Part shown: positions 31,718 to 39,379 of the stretch, piece after piece | How positions within the stretch are numbered: the first letter of the stretch is position 1 | Layout: each line of letters begins with the position of its first letter | IMG/VR virus record: IMGVR_UViG_3300025154_000161 | Coordinates: 1-45,860 of that record | Direction: 5' to 3' (one strand) | Source: a virus | DNA: 45,860 nucleotides | Notes under the pieces: model-generated | Database searches by the model: none | The model's input: the letters and a program-made list of their open reading frames with translations, nothing else | What the model was told of the DNA's origin: nothing | Position numbers and translations under genes: made by a program

Positions 31718-32614
31718 CTATGCTCCCATGATGTCCGCAACATCCTTGTCGGATAACCCCATCCTCATGGCCGCTCGCCTGGCATGATCGTCAAGCTTGA
31801 CCTTTGGGACTTCTTTTGCCTTGGCAGCCATCCCTGACGGGGCACCAAGGGGGGCTCTCGGCGGATCTCCCTTGAGAGGATTCTTCGGCGTCTCATCCTT
31901 TTTCGGTCTTGCGAGTCGTTGCTTCAAGACGTGAGCCTGCGCTGCGTAGTAGTTGGTTTCGGCATCGATAAGCGGGTTTCCCGTGCGGATCACATTGTAC
32001 GGGGCTCCGGCCTCGGTTGATAGCTTTACCGCCTCCTCATGCAGGGCAGAATCGTCCGCCTCGGCTCCAAGCTTGGTGAGCGTCGAAAGATATCCCGTCT
32101 CGTATTGCGTTCTTTGGACCGTCTGCTCCTGGACCTTGCGCTGCTCCAGTTGAGCGATGCGCCTCTCGAGCAGAGCGTCGAACTCTTTGCGGGTCGAGGG
32201 GATGTACTCGTCTTCCTCTTCCGCCTCCTGGCCTTGAATCATGCCCGGAGCGGCTTCTTTTTGTTGCAGAAGGGAAGTCAGGATTTGAAGCGTCTGGTTG
32301 GTCTGCTGAATTTGCTGCTCGTAAACCTTGAGAGTACCTTCAAGAGCGGCAACCTTGCGCCCGAGTTGCGACCGTTCCTTATTGTCCTTTGGCTTCGGTG
32401 GCTCCTCTTGTTCCGCGCGCTCGGCTTCCTTGTCTTCTTGGTCGGTCTCTCCGGTGTCGGCAGGAAGGTCGGCGGACTCGTCCGATACTTTCTCTTCCCT
32501 GTCTACAACGGGTTCGTTTTCAATGAAGGATCTTGCTTCCTCCGCGGCCCGGTGCAGATCGTCAAGACTGACGTCTTGCTGCTGGCTGGCATCGTTGGCG
32601 TCTTCGGGTGGCAT
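31718..32614 (-). CDS. Scaffolding protein
   Basis: 298 residues. Very acidic N-terminus (DEESADLPADTGETDQ-like stretches), a coiled coil near 80-175 (VAALEGTLKVYEQQIQQTNQ), and a basic helical C-terminus (DDHARRAAMRMGLSDKDVAD) that would bind the capsid. These features and its place between portal and capsid genes mark it as the assembly scaffold. Its AGGAG SD lies inside the arm of a strong hairpin (32621-32662), so its translation may be controlled. Confidence 0.7.
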   Translation of the reverse strand: MPPEDANDASQQQDVSLDDLHRAAEEARSFIENEPVVDREEKVSDESADLPADTGETDQEDKEAERAEQEEPPKPKDNKERSQLGRKVAALEGTLKVYEQQIQQTNQTLQILTSLLQQKEAAPGMIQGQEAEEEDEYIPSTRKEFDALLERRIAQLEQRKVQEQTVQRTQYETGYLSTLTKLGAEADDSALHEEAVKLSTEAGAPYNVIRTGNPLIDAETNYYAAQAHVLKQRLARPKKDETPKNPLKGDPPRAPLGAPSGMAAKAKEVPKVKLDDHARRAAMRMGLSDKDVADIMGA

Positions 32615-32620
32615 AAAGAA

Positions 32621-32662
32621 AAACTCCTATCATGGCTTCCAAGATTGCCGTGATGGGAGTTT
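32621..32662 (-). promoter_or_regulatory. 16-bp hairpin over the scaffold gene's ribosome site
   Basis: Arms 32621-32636 and 32647-32662 with a 10-nt loop. In minus-strand RNA 14 of 16 pairs form (two C-A mismatches), and in plus-strand RNA all 16 form with two G-U. On the minus strand the stem contains the SD AGGAG and is followed at once by UUUUUCUUU and the AUG, so it looks both like an intrinsic terminator and an SD trap. It lies between a strong promoter and the scaffold gene. Confidence 0.55.
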
Positions 32663-32734
32663 CTTGGAGTGCGGATTATGTGATGGGTCTCGAAGGATTC
32701 CTTGGAGGAGTGTCCTTCTTTGTATTACACGAAT

Positions 32735-32763
32735 ATAATCACGTTGTTACTTGTTGTTGTCAA
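32735..32763 (-). promoter_or_regulatory. Sigma70-like promoter of the head genes
   Basis: A perfect -35 TTGACA (32763-32758), 17-bp spacer and -10 GATTAT (32740-32735, 4 of 6), in a 168-bp gap upstream of the scaffold gene. The predicted start near 32728 leaves a leader of about 115 nt containing the hairpin at 32621-32662. Confidence 0.5.
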
Positions 32764-32781
32764 GGGAAATTATGCCCCTGG

Positions 32782-32979
32782 TTAGCTGTTCTTGCGAGCC
32801 AACTTATCCAGATAGTCCATTGCCTCTCTGGCTCCGACGCACATCACCTTGGATAGTAACGCTGGATTGCGAGAAAGAACCTTATATGTCTCTGACTCGT
32901 TGAAAAAATAATCGTTCATTGTTTTTTCAAGGTTCAACAAATTATCCCAAGCCTTCTGACCATCATTTATAATTTCCAT
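32782..32979 (-). CDS. Hypothetical small helical protein
   Basis: Sixty-five residues (MEIINDGQKAWDNLLNLEKT, then VMCVGAREAMDYLDKLARK), all helical. AAAGGAG lies 8-9 nt upstream of the ATG. It is the last gene before the scaffold promoter. Function unknown. Confidence 0.5.
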   Translation of the reverse strand: MEIINDGQKAWDNLLNLEKTMNDYFFNESETYKVLSRNPALLSKVMCVGAREAMDYLDKLARKNS

Positions 32980-32982
32980 CGT

Positions 32983-33210
32983 TCAAGCTCCTTTCTTTTC
33001 GGTTATCTTGACGCTCTCATTTAAGTTGATGTTGCTCACCCCGCCGGCAAAGAAGTTGATCTGGATGTTGCCGTATTTCCTTTGGCTCATCCACTTAACG
33101 ACCTCCTCAACTATCCTTTCTATGGACGGCTTCTGGTCGATAATTCTGTTGACGACCAACTGATTCTCTATGTCCAAAATCTGGTTTTTTATCAATCGCT
33201 TTTCGTCCAA
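32983..33210 (-). CDS. Hypothetical small protein
   Basis: About 75 residues: an N-terminal helix (DEKRLIKNQILDIENQLVV) and a short beta part (YGNIQINFFAGGVSNINL). The TTG at 33210 follows GGGAG at 5 nt and the previous stop; the GTG at 33222 is an alternative with a poorer SD. No recognised family. Confidence 0.45.
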   Translation of the reverse strand: MDEKRLIKNQILDIENQLVVNRIIDQKPSIERIVEEVVKWMSQRKYGNIQINFFAGGVSNINLNESVKITEKKGA

Positions 33211-33211
33211 G

Positions 33212-33544
33212 TTAGCTCCCACCTTTGTAGGTTTTAAGCTGATCCTCTATTTTGAGCTCATAGTCAAAATGCTTGGCGATCTTGGATGCCCATAGAACCA
33301 AGAGCTGATCCAAGACCCTGAACTTGATCGAGTCCTCCGTGTTGGCTTCCTGCTTGGCTATCTTGACCAGCAAGGCGCTCCATTCGGCCTGGGCTTCCCC
33401 GAGAATCTGCTGGCCTGGAACGCTTGATATGGCGTCAATGAATGCCTGACCCTTGCCCAATGTGGAAAGAATGTTGACAGTCCTTTTCTTCCCGAAGGAC
33501 TGAACGAACTGCGAGAGTTTGTCTCTTTGGAGTGCGTCGGCCAT
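33212..33544 (-). CDS. Hypothetical helical protein
   Basis: 110 residues from the ATG at 33544, beginning MADALQRDKLSQFVQSFGKK. Helical throughout (EWSALLVKIAKQEAN, LDQLLVLWASKIAKHFDYE). It could be a small assembly factor. The longer frame to 33622 is a shadow of the small gene upstream. Confidence 0.5.
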   Translation of the reverse strand: MADALQRDKLSQFVQSFGKKRTVNILSTLGKGQAFIDAISSVPGQQILGEAQAEWSALLVKIAKQEANTEDSIKFRVLDQLLVLWASKIAKHFDYELKIEDQLKTYKGGS

Positions 33545-33548
33545 TACA

Positions 33549-33689
33549 TTACCCCTCCGCGCAGAAGGCTTCTTCTGTCTCTTCTGCCACCGTTGAATTG
33601 TCGGAAGCGTGCATGGCGTCAATCTGGTCTCTGTATTTTCTAATCAAGGCCCGCGTCACTTTTATATCTTCGAGTGTGATTAAGTCCAT
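33549..33689 (-). CDS. Very small acidic protein
   Basis: Forty-six residues, MDLITLEDIKVTRALIRKYR and then DQIDAMHASDNSTVAEET. The ATG forms a TAATG overlap with the upstream gene's stop and the next gene begins 4 bp beyond its stop, so it fits the operon tightly. Function unknown. Confidence 0.45.
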   Translation of the reverse strand: MDLITLEDIKVTRALIRKYRDQIDAMHASDNSTVAEETEEAFCAEG

Positions 33690-34213
33690 TATGAGGCATC
33701 CTCCTTGACTTCAAACGGGACTTCCATGATTTCTGGTTTGTCGGATATCAGGAATCGTGAATAGACCTGATATTTATCGGGTGAATCAAGCCATCCCTCG
33801 TTACAATACTTCTTGTTACTGGAAGAACACGTACATTCCCGAGGCACCCACACCTTCTCTCCATAGTACTCCACAAATCTGTAATTGACCGACTCCGGGG
33901 GCTGTGTCTTTCTGGCCACGTCAAAACAAGGGCCGTGATATTCTAGTAAAACCCCCATCTCTGGCATCCTGCGCCAATAGAGCGTTTTGCTTGAATCCAA
34001 CATGGGCTTCACGAAATCTGCAAATGCGTCGAAGGCTTGCTGTGCCGTTGCAAAGATTCTGGACGCTCTCCCGGTGAATATCTCGCCACTTATGATTTCG
34101 AGAAATTCCTCCCCGGTTGGTGCCATGGCAGAGATAAACCGCCTTGGATCTTGCGGCATGTCCTTGAAAAGATCGAGAAGCTTCTCATCCCATTCGTGTA
34201 GGACTTTTCCCAT
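33689..34213 (-). CDS. Hypothetical protein, related to its upstream neighbour
   Basis: 174 residues. A helical N-terminal part (MGKVLHEWDEKLLDLFKDMP) leads to SSKTLYWRRMPEMGVLLEYH, VPRECTCSSSNKKYCNEG (possible metal site) and QVYSRFLISDKPE. The block LYWRRMPEM...YSRFLISDK is mirrored by LFWRVRPEI...YTRFAILVKD in the adjacent gene, so the two are probably diverged duplicates. Function unknown. Confidence 0.5.
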   Translation of the reverse strand: MGKVLHEWDEKLLDLFKDMPQDPRRFISAMAPTGEEFLEIISGEIFTGRASRIFATAQQAFDAFADFVKPMLDSSKTLYWRRMPEMGVLLEYHGPCFDVARKTQPPESVNYRFVEYYGEKVWVPRECTCSSSNKKYCNEGWLDSPDKYQVYSRFLISDKPEIMEVPFEVKEDAS

Positions 34214-34233
34214 TATGGTTGGTCCTTTCTAGA

Positions 34234-34581
34234 CTAATCCTTCACCAAAATGGCGAATCTCGTATAGAAAAAATCAGACACAATCTCTGGCCTTACTCGC
34301 CAAAACAATGACGACTTCGCCTTATTGATTTTGTGCATCGCCACGAGGTCTCCGAACCATTTGGAAAGTTGACGATAATTGCCGTGATGCCCCGGTCTTG
34401 AGGCCATCTCGAAGCGAAGAACGATTCCATCTTCATCGCCCCCTGGTGGACAACCACTGACCACGCTCCAGAATCCAGACTCGATGTCATTAATTTCCTC
34501 CATCACATTGAAGCATGGAAGTCTTTTTATTGATTCGCATCCGTAGCTTGGATTGAATATGTCGTTGTTTTTTGTCATCAT
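34234..34581 (-). CDS. Hypothetical protein, possible paralogue of 33689-34213
   Basis: 115 residues (MMTKNNDIFNPSYGCESIKR at the start). The C-terminal SSLFWRVRPEIVSDFFYTRF matches its neighbour. The middle has DGIVLRFEMASRPGHHGNYR. The start overlaps the previous stop (ATGA). Function unknown. Confidence 0.5.
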   Translation of the reverse strand: MMTKNNDIFNPSYGCESIKRLPCFNVMEEINDIESGFWSVVSGCPPGGDEDGIVLRFEMASRPGHHGNYRQLSKWFGDLVAMHKINKAKSSLFWRVRPEIVSDFFYTRFAILVKD

Positions 34582-34892
34582 TTGGTAGCCCCCAACTCCA
34601 CGCCCCTAAAAGGCTTTTTGGGCTTGATTTCCCACCATTTGACGTCATTAATGCTCGACTTGTAATCTGGCCCAGGCTTGATTTCGAGCATGTCCATTAA
34701 GGCGTTGGCCCTGTCTGTTATTTCCATTGCGTCGGCTTCTCTGGTCGGTACCTCAATAAGTGCCTTGATTGCTGGCAGATTTGAGCTTTTGTGACATTCT
34801 GGACAATATTTTGGAGGTGCCCCTCTCAAGTCCATATTTATTGCGTAACCACAGTCTTCGCATAGCCACAACATTCTAACAGGCTTCATCAT
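34578..34892 (-). CDS. Rubredoxin-like zinc-ribbon protein
   Basis: 104 residues. The N-terminal 35 residues have LWLCEDCGYAINMD and YCPECHKSS, two CxxC knuckles of a rubredoxin/zinc-ribbon fold. A helical part follows (READAMEITDRANALMDML). Such ribbons are repeated in several small neighbours. Role unknown; nucleic-acid binding is likely. Confidence 0.55.
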   Translation of the reverse strand: MMKPVRMLWLCEDCGYAINMDLRGAPPKYCPECHKSSNLPAIKALIEVPTREADAMEITDRANALMDMLEIKPGPDYKSSINDVKWWEIKPKKPFRGVELGATK

Positions 34893-34925
34893 TGCGTTAC
34901 CCCTCCCATCTCAAAATACCGTTTC

Positions 34926-35225
34926 CTATGCCCAGCAAGTCGGGAAAGCATCATGTTTAGTCTCGCGTTGCTGACATGCACTCAGGCACGACACAAACAC
35001 GGCCCCACACTTGGGACACGCATACCCATTTTTACCGTAATTGTAAATGCCGTCCTCTTCATAATCACAAAAAGAGCACATCCATTGGAATCCATGGGGG
35101 CCGTCGATAAAGTATGTTGGTCTTTTTTCTTGCATGAGCCTCTGATCTTGTTCTTGGAGTTGGTCAATTAGCCTTATTCTATCCAATCCATCCTTGAAAC
35201 TGTCTTTAATGCTAGCCTGATTCAT
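34926..35225 (-). CDS. Zinc-ribbon small protein
   Basis: Ninety-nine residues from the ATG at 35225 (ATGA overlap with the upstream stop). MCSFCDYEEDGIYNYG and ACPKCGAVFVSCLSAC give a complete ribbon. An N-terminal helix (DRIRLIDQLQEQDQRLMQE) could mediate dimerisation. Confidence 0.55.
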   Translation of the reverse strand: MNQASIKDSFKDGLDRIRLIDQLQEQDQRLMQEKRPTYFIDGPHGFQWMCSFCDYEEDGIYNYGKNGYACPKCGAVFVSCLSACQQRETKHDAFPTCWA

Positions 35226-35416
35226 TTCGCTATGTCCCCGCAATGTGGGCAGACATCAGGGTCAACGACTTGATTCAAGCGTATCATTCTTCGGCATCTT
35301 CTACATTGAAGGTCCAAAAGATTGCCGTCCCATTTCGGAATGTATCCGCTCGAATCTTCTTCTATTACCTCCCCGTACAAATCATAAACATCCTTGCTCC
35401 CGGAGGTCCTCTCCAT
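35222..35416 (-). CDS. Zinc-ribbon small protein
   Basis: Sixty-four residues ending LQCRRCRRMIRLNQVV and VCPHCGDIAK, a zinc ribbon. The start overlaps the portal stop (TAATG). It lies directly downstream of the portal, but an assembly role is only a guess. Confidence 0.55.
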   Translation of the reverse strand: MERTSGSKDVYDLYGEVIEEDSSGYIPKWDGNLLDLQCRRCRRMIRLNQVVDPDVCPHCGDIAK

Positions 35417-37434
35417 TACATTCCCTCTCCTGCATTGGCTCTAGCCATAACCTCGGTTTCACTCTGCTGTATTCCGCTCTGGTTCGCCGTTGGTGCCTCA
35501 AATGTAGCACCTGGTAACGCCGGTCCTCCACCTTGCTGCCCGTTGCCTCCGCCTCCAGGAGCCTGCAACTGAGGCATAACCTTGGGATTCAAGAGTTTCC
35601 TCGACACATTAACAACCTCGTCACCCATGTAGGAAGCGCTGCGCTCAAACAGGTAGTTCAGAAACACCTTGAACTGAGGGTCATTGGCATAGAGTTGAGC
35701 GTAAGGCGAAAGTGCCTGAATGAATTGGAGAAGGTTGCGAATCTTGGCCTGTTTGCTCTGCTCACCTTCGATAGCTTGAGATAATGGCTTGAACCAGTAG
35801 TCCCTCGTGGGATCGAAGTGCATGACCTTCTGACCCATGAGTTTGTACCCGGTCTCAGGTTTTGCAAACCGCCACGTCATTTGCTGAATCATCCAGTAGA
35901 GTTGATCGTCGAACGTGTGCTCGAAGGTGAGCGCCTTGAAGTTGGATCTTTGGTTCGATCGGCCCTCGGCGCCGGCCACGGCCGTAGCAGTGGTAGACGC
36001 CCTGCTCGGTACATCCCCCATCGTGGTGGGGAACGTGGCGTCGAACTGTTGCATTTTGGATGAAAGTATCCCAATTTGATTCAAGGCACCACCGATGTTG
36101 TCGGAAATCTTAAACTCGGCTACATCCCCGATTTCCTTGACCATCATGGGATGACCTGGCTCAAAGTAGAGGGTGTCGTTGTCCTCAAGGCTCAGTTCCT
36201 TGGCCTGAAATGTCGGGATGGTAGCCAACATGGTTCGGTCCTGGCTGATATTGAATGTATCATCTATGGCCTTCTGGAGATCCCTTGCGTGCTTGGCATC
36301 CCCGAACCCACCGTCGTTCACGGGGTGGGGGTAGCAAAGGCCACGGATCACCGGGATGTACGGGATATCGTTGGCGTCGAGATATGGGGTCACATGGAAG
36401 GCTATTAGCGTCTGGCTACTGCCTTCGGATAGCGCCAATTCTTTGACTACATGGTGAAGCTCGGCGTCCTCAAGTGGTTCACCATCGTCGTCAATGCCGG
36501 GGCTCACCTTACTCGGAAGCCCGGTCATCTCATCCATCTCGTCAACAATGCACCAATCTTCACCATACCGTTTCAGAATGTCGAACTTCTTCTCGCCCTT
36601 CGGTGGAGCATACTCTTTGTCCTCTTCCTTGTTGAACGTTTCTCGGGCGGTCTCGGTCTCGTCTCCAGTGGCGATGTCTTCCAGAAGGTCAAGGTTGAAG
36701 TATCCGGCTCGATCCTTGTCCCGCTTGAGTTGAGAGAGGGTTTTCTCGGATCTCACGATCACATAGGGCTTCTGCTGGAGAGAGTAGACGTAGGAATTGT
36801 CCGTGAACACGTTACGGGGATCGAGGACTTCGTACTCGAACTGGTCGATAAAAACCTTTTCCCCCTTAATCGGCTGCTGAATAAGCTCGACTTTCGCAAC
36901 CTGGGTCTCCGGGTCTTCAATCGGGTTGTCGTAAATATCGACGTCCATCTCTTGGTAGACGTCCTCATATCCAATGACAGCCTTCCGGCTTTGCTGGTTC
37001 CAAAGACACTCGGCGTAGACCTTCCCGTCGAGCCGATTCAAAAGCCTTGCCCTCACAAACTTGAGGTAATGAAACAGGCTCCTCTGGTTGAGGGTCCGGT
37101 TGATAAGCTCCTTTGTGGCATCCGCGGCCCTTAGCGCCTCAAGCGATTCGTCCTGAAGATAGCACTCCACGAAGTCCCTGGACTGGTAGTAGGTGTCCAC
37201 GTCCATGCTGAGTTGGGTGAGCATATGAGAAATGAACTCGGGGATATGGATATCGGACATCCAATCGTAGTCCTTCTCCGACCTCTCGGCATCCAGGAGG
37301 GCCAAGTACGCCTCGAAATCATCGAAGTCAACCTGCTGATTTTGCTTACAGGTATCGTACTCGTGCATCATCGCGGAGCACATGGCACCTTCGATGGTTT
37401 CGTCATACTTGCGCTTGGGTGTCTTTTTTGCCAT
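35416..37434 (-). CDS. Portal protein
   Basis: 672 residues. It begins basic (MAKKTPKRK) and continues with clip/stem-type helical and beta parts: SDIHIPEFISHMLTQLSMDV, LFHYLKFVRARLLNRLDGKV, FIDQFEYEVLDPRNVFTDNS, AFHVTPYLDANDIPYIPVIR, then a long stem and C-terminal helices (FKALTFEHTFDDQLYWMIQQ), ending in a Gln/Gly-rich tail. The pattern matches large podovirus portal proteins that form the dodecameric DNA entry ring. It lies after the terminase and before scaffold and capsid, as expected. Confidence 0.75.
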   Translation of the reverse strand: MAKKTPKRKYDETIEGAMCSAMMHEYDTCKQNQQVDFDDFEAYLALLDAERSEKDYDWMSDIHIPEFISHMLTQLSMDVDTYYQSRDFVECYLQDESLEALRAADATKELINRTLNQRSLFHYLKFVRARLLNRLDGKVYAECLWNQQSRKAVIGYEDVYQEMDVDIYDNPIEDPETQVAKVELIQQPIKGEKVFIDQFEYEVLDPRNVFTDNSYVYSLQQKPYVIVRSEKTLSQLKRDKDRAGYFNLDLLEDIATGDETETARETFNKEEDKEYAPPKGEKKFDILKRYGEDWCIVDEMDEMTGLPSKVSPGIDDDGEPLEDAELHHVVKELALSEGSSQTLIAFHVTPYLDANDIPYIPVIRGLCYPHPVNDGGFGDAKHARDLQKAIDDTFNISQDRTMLATIPTFQAKELSLEDNDTLYFEPGHPMMVKEIGDVAEFKISDNIGGALNQIGILSSKMQQFDATFPTTMGDVPSRASTTATAVAGAEGRSNQRSNFKALTFEHTFDDQLYWMIQQMTWRFAKPETGYKLMGQKVMHFDPTRDYWFKPLSQAIEGEQSKQAKIRNLLQFIQALSPYAQLYANDPQFKVFLNYLFERSASYMGDEVVNVSRKLLNPKVMPQLQAPGGGGNGQQGGGPALPGATFEAPTANQSGIQQSETEVMARANAGEGM

Positions 37435-37483
37435 TAAAATCCCCTACATCCAGTTTCCCATTGCGTGTTGGCTGGGATATCCA

Positions 37484-37744
37484 TTAAACTCCTCTGTTCC
37501 AAGAATAGGTATCCGGACCATTTTCTCCATAGCAATATTCCGAAACAAATTTGAGATATTGGTCGCATTCTCCCATGGCTTCATACTCATACTCTTTCCC
37601 GTTGCAATCAAATGCAGTCTTCTTTACCAACTGACAGCCTGTAAGCGCCCTGACCATTTGGTCTATGGCAAATGCCTTGTGTTTCTCCCCATCCATTTGC
37701 CCATATTTCATGGCTATGTCCAGGGCAAGTTTAACTTTTCTCAT
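37484..37744 (-). CDS. Hypothetical small protein
   Basis: Eighty-six residues (MRKVKLALDIAMKYGQMDGE, then FAIDQMVRALTGCQLVKK) with EYEYEAMGECDQYLKFVSEY. This pattern occurs in small phage proteins of unknown role. The start overlaps the zinc-ribbon gene's stop. Confidence 0.55.
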   Translation of the reverse strand: MRKVKLALDIAMKYGQMDGEKHKAFAIDQMVRALTGCQLVKKTAFDCNGKEYEYEAMGECDQYLKFVSEYCYGENGPDTYSWNRGV

Positions 37745-37926
37745 TAAAATCCTCTACATCCAGCAGTACCCCACGACCACACCGGGGCAGGCATCAACTT
37801 GTCCATTTTGGCTTGGCAGCATGGGCATTCCGGATGTTGCTCGTCCGGGTTGCAATCGAAGGAGACGAAGCACTCGGTCTTGAAACCGCATGATTTGCAG
37901 TAGTAGTCATAGATTCTTAGAGGCAC
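37744..37926 (-). CDS. FmdB-type zinc-ribbon protein
   Basis: Sixty residues. MPLRIYDYYCKSCGFKTECF and ECPCCQAKMDKLMPAP form the classical FmdB-like zinc ribbon (CxxC...CxxC). These small regulatory-type ribbons are common in bacteria and phages; their molecular role in phages is unknown. Confidence 0.7.
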   Translation of the reverse strand: MPLRIYDYYCKSCGFKTECFVSFDCNPDEQHPECPCCQAKMDKLMPAPVWSWGTAGCRGF

Positions 37927-37947
37927 AAACGCTCCTAACTCAACATA

Positions 37948-38313
37948 TTACAAGGTTAGCTTTTTGACGAAAACAAGCCCACGTCTTGGAGTGTCGCAAT
38001 ACTGTATACCATTCCTGTCACAGTATCCGACAATCTCGTCCTTATAACCAATGAACACGATTGACATTTTTTCATCTCTCGCCGCAACTCCGTCGAAGAA
38101 CGAACCAAGCCCTGTCGATATATTCCGCAAATCAACAGACATGGACATGATGCGAAAACAATCATATTCTCCCGTCAAACTGTTCTGTGTCAGGGTAAGG
38201 ATTCCTTCTCCGCTCACGTCAATGCAGGTTATTGACACTCTCTCAGACACAACATCTGGAAAATTCGACTTAAACGTATCCGATAGTTTCATCTTGGCCC
38301 CTACTTCCGTCAT
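37948..38313 (-). CDS. Hypothetical beta-rich protein
   Basis: 121 residues (MTEVGAKMKLSDTFKSNFPD, RVSITCIDVSGEGILTL, KMSIVFIGYKDEIVGYC). The start is an ATGA overlap with the upstream gene. No domain was recognised. Confidence 0.45.
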   Translation of the reverse strand: MTEVGAKMKLSDTFKSNFPDVVSERVSITCIDVSGEGILTLTQNSLTGEYDCFRIMSMSVDLRNISTGLGSFFDGVAARDEKMSIVFIGYKDEIVGYCDRNGIQYCDTPRRGLVFVKKLTL

Positions 38314-38711
38314 GCGGCAATATCCTCTTTCTGTACGCCATCATTGCCGATACAGTCAAAGTATGCCCCACATCGGTTACATGTCCACCGAAGAGAAAAT
38401 TCTCTTTTCTTGCTTGTTATTGTGCCAGCCATTCTCCACTTGTGGCCTCCCGGCATCCACCCGCACAGCCAAGTTACCCATCCAGGGTAGTCTTCTCGCG
38501 TTTCAATGACCGGGAAAGAATGACTCCTACTGCCAATCTCAACATCACCATGCGGCAACACAAGCTCAGACATGTAAAGTTCGGCTCTATCTCGATCATA
38601 GAACCTGGTCAGGAACAAATCTCCAAAAATACGAGATGACCAGTACACTTCATATTGGGGCTCTCCCAAATAAAATCCCTCTTTTAGCACATACTTCTTT
38701 TTAAGAAACAT
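38310..38711 (-). CDS. Hypothetical protein with CxxC
   Basis: 133 residues, beta-rich and aromatic (LGEPQYEVYWSSRIFGDLFL, GWVTWLCGWMPGGHKW), ending in a zinc-type knuckle (WTCNRCGAYFDCIG). Function unknown. Confidence 0.5.
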   Translation of the reverse strand: MFLKKKYVLKEGFYLGEPQYEVYWSSRIFGDLFLTRFYDRDRAELYMSELVLPHGDVEIGSRSHSFPVIETREDYPGWVTWLCGWMPGGHKWRMAGTITSKKREFSLRWTCNRCGAYFDCIGNDGVQKEDIAA

Positions 38712-38720
38712 GCCCCCTCC

Positions 38721-38921
38721 TCAGTATATAATCGGAATCATTATTGCCATGGCCGCAATATCAACGATATCCTCGAATATCTGCTGCCCATCGCTCTTCT
38801 TCTCGGGCGGCTTGGCCCGATTCGTTACCGTCGTTACACCGTCAACCGTTGTGGCTGTTGGCCTTGTTGTGGCGCAACCAGCCAGCATCATTACGCAGAG
38901 AGCTACGAGAACTGTCTTCAT
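38721..38921 (-). CDS. Small lipoprotein
   Basis: Sixty-six residues from the ATG at 38921 (strong GGAGGGGGG SD). MKTVLVALCVMMLAGC is a lipoprotein signal with an LAGC lipobox; the mature part is basic/charged and ends in a hydrophobic segment (DIVDIAAMAIMIPIIY). It could be an outer-membrane spanin-like or envelope moron protein, but no spanin partner is evident here. Confidence 0.55.
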   Translation of the reverse strand: MKTVLVALCVMMLAGCATTRPTATTVDGVTTVTNRAKPPEKKSDGQQIFEDIVDIAAMAIMIPIIY

Positions 38922-39120
38922 CTTCCCCCCTCCATGTAACAGCAGCATCCAGCACTTCATTCACCAACTTAACCGATGAATCAAGATCATTGACCGTACT
39001 CAGCAAATCAAAAGCAATCAGTCTTTCTATTCGATCCTTCGACCAATCAAGCTTGACTGCCCTCAATAGTTTCTCGGCCTCTGAAACGTCCAAGACTATG
39101 GCTCTTGGGCTGGCTATCAC
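38842..39120 (-). CDS. Hypothetical helical protein, GTG start
   Basis: Ninety-two residues (MIASPRAIVLDVSEAEKLLR, then DRIERLIAFDLLSTVNDLDS). The GTG at 39120 has GGAGG 7 nt upstream and a GTGA overlap with the previous stop. The last 25 residues overlap the lipoprotein gene. Confidence 0.5.
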   Translation of the reverse strand: MIASPRAIVLDVSEAEKLLRAVKLDWSKDRIERLIAFDLLSTVNDLDSSVKLVNEVLDAAVTWRGEDEDSSRSSLRNDAGWLRHNKANSHNG

Positions 39121-39338
39121 GATACATCCTCCGTAGTTTCGCTTATTATTTCGCCACGGAAAATCATGGTATTAAAATCATAAGTAATAAAAACCCTTGG
39201 GTCGTTGAACTCCACGCTGAGTAGTTTGCATATCAATTGCTTGGCGTAGAATTGATCCGCTCCAATCTTCACGTCTGGATCGGATATTCCGCCAGTCACT
39301 TTATTGACTTCCTCCATGGTTACTTCGATTTTCGACAT
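39117..39338 (-). CDS. Hypothetical small protein
   Basis: Seventy-three residues (MSKIEVTMEEVNKVTGGISD, then DQFYAKQLICKLLSVEF). The ATG at 39338 is preferred to 39347 for its SD spacing (AAAGG). It is the first gene after the terminase. Function unknown. Confidence 0.45.
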   Translation of the reverse strand: MSKIEVTMEEVNKVTGGISDPDVKIGADQFYAKQLICKLLSVEFNDPRVFITYDFNTMIFRGEIISETTEDVS

Positions 39339-39379
39339 CTTGTCCATCCTTTAGTTTCGGGTTGGAACGTATATTGTTG

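Noticed and set aside
36451-37134. 227-codon plus-strand ORF opposite the portal
   Set aside because: It looks hydrophobic (Leu/Val-rich) only because it is antisense to Glu/Asp/Lys codons of the portal; no SD.
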